Positions 55,174-57,870 of a stretch of 57,870 nt of DNA are shown piece by piece. The notes under the pieces are model-generated. The model had not been told where the DNA came from. It did no database searches and was given only the letters and a program-made list of their open reading frames with translations. The translations under genes were made by a program, and so were the position numbers. The stretch is from a virus: IMG/VR virus record IMGVR_UViG_3300049489_000130, positions 1 to 57,870 of that record; one strand, 5' to 3'. The number at the start of each line of letters is the position of its first letter. Position 1 is the stretch's first letter.

Positions 55174-55520
55174 TGGACATCACATGTAAATTCTGTGGCA
55201 CAAAACACGAGCACGTTGAGGGTGGACCAGACGCAAGGATCACATGTCAATGTGGTCGTGAACTGACCGGCGTATTCTCTATGAGCACAAACAAGCTGGT
55301 AGAAGATGTAAGCCGCGCGTTCCGACGTGGCCTTCTTCGATCCTTCTCTTCACAGGATCTTCTTGGAGAAGTGAGCGATCGTATCGATGACCAAATCAAA
55401 GCCGAAGAGGCTGCTAATGTAGAAAGAGAGGGGTTCATGGAACTATTGAATCATCCTACCATGACTACAGAAGAGGCTTGCCGCATCTTTCTGCAGAACA
55501 AGGGATGGGAAGTTCTATGA
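55173..55520 (+). CDS. Zinc-ribbon hypothetical protein
   Basis: A 115-residue protein. The N-terminus CKFCGTKHEHVEGGPDARIT, CQCG forms a zinc ribbon (CxxC and CxC). The rest is helical (LVEDVSRAFRRGLLRS, QDLLGEVSDRIDDQIKA). It may bind nucleic acid. Starts on the preceding stop and overlaps the next gene by four bases. Confidence 0.65.
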   Translation: MDITCKFCGTKHEHVEGGPDARITCQCGRELTGVFSMSTNKLVEDVSRAFRRGLLRSFSSQDLLGEVSDRIDDQIKAEEAANVEREGFMELLNHPTMTTEEACRIFLQNKGWEVL

Positions 55521-55702
55521 TGACTCGTTGGATTGTTCACATTACGTCTATCGAAAATATGACGAACCAGACAGAAAAGATCACCGAGGTTATTGTGGTC
55601 GCGGACAACATGGGAGGTGTTCTTGACATTGTTGAGTCTATGCTCCGCAATGTCACATTGTACACCCTTATTGTAGCAATCAACATCACTAAGGAACGGT
55701 AA
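55517..55702 (+). CDS. Hypothetical protein
   Basis: A 61-residue protein (TRWIVHITSIENMTNQTEKI, then VIVVADNMGGVLDIVESML) with a mixed alpha/beta pattern. ATG 55517 lies in the stop of the preceding gene; a longer in-frame start at 55478 lies inside it. It ends six bases before the leucine tRNA, so the tRNAs are probably on the same transcript. Confidence 0.6.
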   Translation: MMTRWIVHITSIENMTNQTEKITEVIVVADNMGGVLDIVESMLRNVTLYTLIVAINITKER

Positions 55703-55708
55703 GTCACA

Positions 55709-55783
55709 GCCCCCATAGCCCAACTGGCAGAGGCAATTGGCTTAAACCCGATCAAGTGCTGGGTTCGAATCCCGCTGGGGGCA
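55709..55783 (+). tRNA. tRNA with UAA anticodon (Leu by codon), short variable loop
   Basis: Acceptor GCCCCCA pairs with TGGGGGC (55776-55782), with discriminator A. Anticodon stem ATTGG/CCGAT has loop CTTAAAC, so the anticodon is UAA, reading UUA (Leu). The variable region is only about six bases, unlike normal bacterial tRNA-Leu, which has a long extra arm. The outermost T-stem pair is mismatched. No CCA is encoded. Confidence 0.85.
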
Positions 55784-55787
55784 CTGG

Positions 55788-55861
55788 ACTCCCGTAGCTC
55801 AGTTGGTTAGAGCAGCATGCTTATAACATGCAGGTCGCGGGTTCAATCCCCGCCGGGGGTA
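55788..55861 (+). tRNA. tRNA-Ile (UAU)
   Basis: Acceptor ACTCCCG pairs with CGGGGGT (55854-55860), with discriminator A. The anticodon stem GCATG/CATGC encloses CTTATAA, anticodon UAU for the AUA codon. The T arm is GCGGGTTCAATCCCCGC. It lies four bases after the UAA tRNA, and promoter copy 7 starts just after it. Confidence 0.92.
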
Positions 55862-55862
55862 C

Positions 55863-55891
55863 TCGCATAAGAAACATGTGTTATAATGAGA
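55863..55891 (+). promoter_or_regulatory. Repeated phage promoter copy 7
   Basis: TCGCA (55863-55867), ACATGT (55874-55879), TATAAT (55882-55887), GAGA. The leader again contains CCTACCGAAAGGA before the gene at 55911, as in copy 1. Confidence 0.83.
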
Positions 55892-55910
55892 CCTACCGAA
55901 AGGATTAATA

Positions 55911-56165
55911 ATGAGAAAATCAACCATCATCCTCACTACGGCAACCGCACTTTGTGTTGGAGACGCTATCGGCGTAACCAGAGCAAATCGTCGTGCGCGA
56001 AAGATCATCTCGAAGAAGAACGCCCACATTGAGGGGCTGGCACTTCGACTGCTTTCCATCATGACTCTAATGCAAAACATCACCAATGGTGTTTCCACGC
56101 AGGATGCCATTGCCCGTTTTGTTGAAGAATCGGAATTCATCGCTATTGTCACTGAAAAGATCTAA
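55911..56165 (+). CDS. Small protein with N-terminal membrane anchor
   Basis: An 84-residue protein. STIILTTATALCVGDAIGVT near the start is a weak membrane anchor or signal, followed by a basic stretch (RANRRARKIISKK) and a helical domain. It has its own promoter (copy 7) and a terminator (56167-56195). Function unknown. Confidence 0.68.
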   Translation: MRKSTIILTTATALCVGDAIGVTRANRRARKIISKKNAHIEGLALRLLSIMTLMQNITNGVSTQDAIARFVEESEFIAIVTEKI

Positions 56166-56166
56166 G

Positions 56167-56195
56167 GAGATCGCCCGCAAGGGCTTTCTCTTTTC
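56167..56195 (+). terminator. Intrinsic terminator
   Basis: GAGA-TC-GCCC pairs with GGGC-TT-TCTC around a GCAA loop (56167-56190), followed by TTTT. It closes the monocistronic unit of 55911; the next gene begins 15 bases further with no promoter seen. Confidence 0.75.
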
Positions 56196-56209
56196 TTATT
56201 TGGAGGGGT

Positions 56210-56602
56210 ATGAGATCACCAAAGAAACAGAAAGAACGACGTAGAGTTCTTCGTAGGCGTCTAGAAATTCGAAGTGGTAAGACCGAGCTTGAAATAGAAT
56301 ATGCGGTATGGCGTTTGTTCATGTTAGAAGAAGGTATTAGTCCTGTTGAGATCGACCGCAGAATTGATGCTCTAGTATTCAACGCTTTGGCCTCACGACA
56401 TTCGACCGAACGAGCTTTGGAGATTACCGGGTTTTATAGACAAGAAGACGGTTATGTTTCCCCAGATGACAAAAAGTACAAACCAACTTCAGTACTCAAA
56501 GAATTAAATGGTGTAGCCAGAGCTACTGGTGAAACTGCCAAAGCTATTAAACGTGGTAAGACAATCACTAAGTGGCAATATGATGAGAGGACTAAGGAAT
56601 AA
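56210..56602 (+). CDS. Hypothetical protein
   Basis: A 130-residue, basic, helical protein. The N-terminal RSPKKQKERRRVLRRRLEIR is very Arg-rich; the middle (EEGISPVEIDRRIDALVF) resembles a pattern for a small helical bundle. GGAGG precedes ATG 56210. No family recognised, nucleic-acid binding is plausible. Confidence 0.65.
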   Translation: MRSPKKQKERRRVLRRRLEIRSGKTELEIEYAVWRLFMLEEGISPVEIDRRIDALVFNALASRHSTERALEITGFYRQEDGYVSPDDKKYKPTSVLKELNGVARATGETAKAIKRGKTITKWQYDERTKE

Positions 56603-56931
56603 TGAAAACATCTCTACGAAATGTAACGTCCGGAGGCATACATTACCAAGCATTAGCGTTCTGGTGTCCTGGGTGTGCATCGATGAAAGATTTGGGTAGT
56701 GGACTTCATATGCTTCCTGTGAACTCTACAGAACGTAGTCCTTCCTGGGATTTTGACGGAAATTTAGAATCACCTACATTATCGCCATCAATTTTAACTC
56801 GTTACAACGATCAGGTGTGCCATTCATTTTTAAGAAATGGTGTTTTTGAATTTCTTAGCGATTGTACACATGAATTTGCTGGGCAAAACATTCCAATTCC
56901 AGATCTACCAGAAGGTTATTTTGAGGAGTAA
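56602..56931 (+). CDS. DUF6527-like zinc-binding protein
   Basis: A 109-residue protein. FWCPGCASMKDLG gives a CxxC knuckle, WDFDGNLESPTLSPSILTRY is the family signature, and CHSFLRNGVFEFLSDCTHEF supplies further Cys/His. Phage members are small, zinc-binding and of unknown function (I name the family from memory as DUF6527). It starts on the previous stop codon. Confidence 0.72.
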   Translation: MKTSLRNVTSGGIHYQALAFWCPGCASMKDLGSGLHMLPVNSTERSPSWDFDGNLESPTLSPSILTRYNDQVCHSFLRNGVFEFLSDCTHEFAGQNIPIPDLPEGYFEE

Positions 56932-56933
56932 TT

Positions 56934-57218
56934 ATGGCGTGGAGCGATAATGTATCATTTGTAAGCCCCGAAAGACTAGCTGAGAAATTAGATCTACCCA
57001 TCGCCGCCGTTCATATGTGGCGTACTAACATGAACTACATGCGTTTCGGAGGGGCAATATGCATGGGGTGTGGGCGATATATTAAACCGCATTCTCATCA
57101 TTGTTGTTTTGAGGATGGTTCATATTACACAATTACTTACGATTTAATGAGAAGTACGAATATCCCATACGAACTCACAAGAGGTAATAATGAAAGCCAT
57201 AACAATCACGGAAACTAA
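56934..57218 (+). CDS. Zinc-binding hypothetical protein
   Basis: A 94-residue protein. An N-terminal helix-turn-helix-like segment (SPERLAEKLDLPIAAVHMWR) is followed by CMGCGRYIKPHSHHCC, a compact Cys/His cluster. It may be a small DNA-binding regulator (inference). It overlaps the next gene by 29 bases. Confidence 0.6.
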   Translation: MAWSDNVSFVSPERLAEKLDLPIAAVHMWRTNMNYMRFGGAICMGCGRYIKPHSHHCCFEDGSYYTITYDLMRSTNIPYELTRGNNESHNNHGN

Positions 57219-57417
57219 CAAACAGACAATCGCAACAAAGTTCTCTATCATGAATACGGATATCGAGGCTGTCTTGCCTACTGGTTATATCCTCATTACG
57301 GATTTTGGTGTGGATGAACACTTCGAGGTTCTTACTCCTGAGAGATTCGCGATCTATTTCCGGAAGACCGGTTTGAAATTGAAAAATGACTTCTACGAGA
57401 TCATGCCGAAAGTTTGA
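57190..57417 (+). CDS. Hypothetical protein
   Basis: A 75-residue protein (KQTIATKFSIMNTDIEAVLP, TGYILITDFGVDEHFEVLTP). I do not recognise it. AAGAGGT precedes ATG 57190. It ends a few bases before promoter copy 8. Confidence 0.6.
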   Translation: MKAITITETNKQTIATKFSIMNTDIEAVLPTGYILITDFGVDEHFEVLTPERFAIYFRKTGLKLKNDFYEIMPKV

Positions 57418-57421
57418 GTCA

Positions 57422-57450
57422 TCGCATATTCTACATCGGTTATAATGAAG
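57422..57450 (+). promoter_or_regulatory. Repeated phage promoter copy 8, followed at once by a terminator
   Basis: TCGCA (57422-57426), ACATCG (57433-57438), TATAAT (57441-57446), GAAG. Unlike the others it is followed within about ten bases by a terminator hairpin. Confidence 0.8.
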
Positions 57451-57455
57451 ATAAG

Positions 57456-57488
57456 ACTAAGGCCCCTTTAACAAGGGCTTTAGTTTTT
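57456..57488 (+). terminator. Terminator / attenuator directly behind promoter copy 8
   Basis: ACTAAGGCCC (57456-57465) pairs with GGGCTTTAGT (57475-57484), 10 bp with one wobble, then TTTTT. A transcript from copy 8 would end after about 35 nt unless readthrough occurs. An extended -10-like TGTTATACTA (57493-57502) follows. Confidence 0.85.
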
Positions 57489-57492
57489 GCCA

Positions 57493-57502
57493 TGTTATAC
57501 TA
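57493..57502 (+). promoter_or_regulatory. Isolated TGTTATACTA element
   Basis: A single copy of the repeat clustered at 3769-4022 lies about 14 bases before ATG 57516, next to its AAAGGAG site. It could be an extended -10 box for the gene, or an operator over its ribosome site. Confidence 0.5.
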
Positions 57503-57515
57503 AAAAGGAGTTATC

Positions 57516-57692
57516 ATGGAAAACGGTTTTCAACCTGATTATCTAGACCACATGGTGTATGGCGCGACGCTGGCTGTACGAAAAGAATACGTTGCTGCAT
57601 GTAAGCGACTTGGTCAAACGCCAAGACAACTGTCACCTTTAATTGTCGGGATGCGAAGTGTTAGACCACTGGAGAACAATCATGACGTTTGA
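57516..57692 (+). CDS. Small hypothetical protein
   Basis: A 58-residue protein (QPDYLDHMVYGATLAVRKEY, then CKRLGQTPRQLSPLIVGMRS) with an acidic start and basic end. AAAGGAG lies before ATG 57516. Its stop overlaps the start of the split gene at 57682. No family recognised. Confidence 0.62.
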   Translation: MENGFQPDYLDHMVYGATLAVRKEYVAACKRLGQTPRQLSPLIVGMRSVRPLENNHDV

Positions 57693-57870
57693 TCCAGGGC
57701 ATGTTCCGGAGGTTTCTTGCCGCAAAGTACGCTTGGAACGAGGGCATCCGCCGCATATCTACTCAGCACAACTTGAGGACAACTCTGCGATTCTGGGTAT
57801 GGCTCGTTGCTGGGGGTATCCAAGATACCGAGAAGAAGATTCGTTTGACGGTAAACCAAGAAATCTCAAA
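57682..57870 (+). CDS. Hypothetical protein, 5' part of the gene split by the window ends
   Basis: ATG 57682 opens a frame that continues to the end of the window and, through the terminal repeat, into bases 169-201. The full protein is 73 residues. It starts MTFDPGHVPEVSCRK. Residue 21 is Gly here and Glu in the left copy. It overlaps the previous gene by 11 bases. No family recognised. Confidence 0.75.
   Translation, partial: MTFDPGHVPEVSCRKVRLERGHPPHIYSAQLEDNSAILGMARCWGYPRYREEDSFDGKPRNLK
57703..57870. repeat. Right copy of the 168-bp terminal direct repeat
   Basis: It duplicates 1-168 with one difference (57743 G versus 41 A). See the left copy. Confidence 0.95.

Noticed and set aside
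1-57870. Lysogeny genes (integrase, excisionase, CI-like repressor) or an attachment site
   Set aside because: No tyrosine or serine recombinase motifs in any frame; the terminal repeat is not an att site because it lies inside a gene and matches the assembly ends.

Overview
The window is an essentially complete genome of a long-tailed, HK97-fold dsDNA phage (a siphovirus by gene content) of about 57.7 kb. Bases 1-168 reappear at 57703-57870 with one mismatch, so the sequence is a circular or terminally redundant molecule linearised inside a small gene. Every supported gene is on the + strand. I see no integrase, excisionase or repressor, so a lytic lifestyle is likely. The host is probably an actinobacterium: the endolysin ends in an actinobacterial-type wall-associated beta domain, and the tail-tip protein resembles the Rhodococcus ReqiPepy6 Gp37 family. 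Three tRNAs read A/U-rich codons (AAA, UUA, AUA), which suits a phage with more A+T than its host.

Layout. (1) 1-3.5 kb: small zinc-ribbon proteins, ThyX and an SF2 helicase. (2) 3.49-4.09 kb: a gene-free, A+T-rich block with a 31-bp inverted repeat and several GTTATACTAC elements, a candidate origin or control region. (3) 4.1-8.4 kb: a NUMOD4-like protein, two PD-(D/E)XK nucleases, and an 888-residue protein carrying the DFDGD signature of RNA polymerase. (4) 8.6-13.9 kb: virion appendage proteins. (5) 13.9-23.3 kb: small terminase, HNH, amidase, connector, large terminase, portal, a protease-scaffold-capsid fusion, head completion, tail terminator and major tail protein. (6) 23.3-29.3 kb: two tandem tail fibres and an accessory protein. 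(7) 29.3-40.7 kb: tail chaperone, a second tail-tube-like protein, collar fibre, neck protein, tape measure, Dit, tail-tip protein, membrane proteins and a putative holin. (8) 40.7-47.6 kb: small membrane-protein genes driven by copies of one very uniform promoter, two predicted small structured RNAs, and a family of membrane proteins sharing a C-terminal domain. (9) 47.6-52.8 kb: a 1249-residue helicase/primase-like/exonuclease/polymerase fusion and an ssDNA-binding-like protein. (10) 52.8-57.7 kb: a large structured RNA of about 500 nt, a pyrimidine-dimer glycosylase-like protein, small genes and the tRNAs.

How it may work together (inference). The fusion protein supplies most of the replisome, helped by the SSB-like protein, helicase, nucleases and ThyX. 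The DFDGD protein begins with a His-Tyr-Gly tag resembling the N-termini of two small proteins flanking the large terminase, so it may be packaged and injected as a virion RNA polymerase. The strongest candidates for something undescribed are that tagged polymerase, the four-activity replication fusion, the eight-copy TCGCA-N6-ACATCG-N2-TATAATGAGA promoter with its twin small RNAs, and the large structured RNA near the tRNAs.
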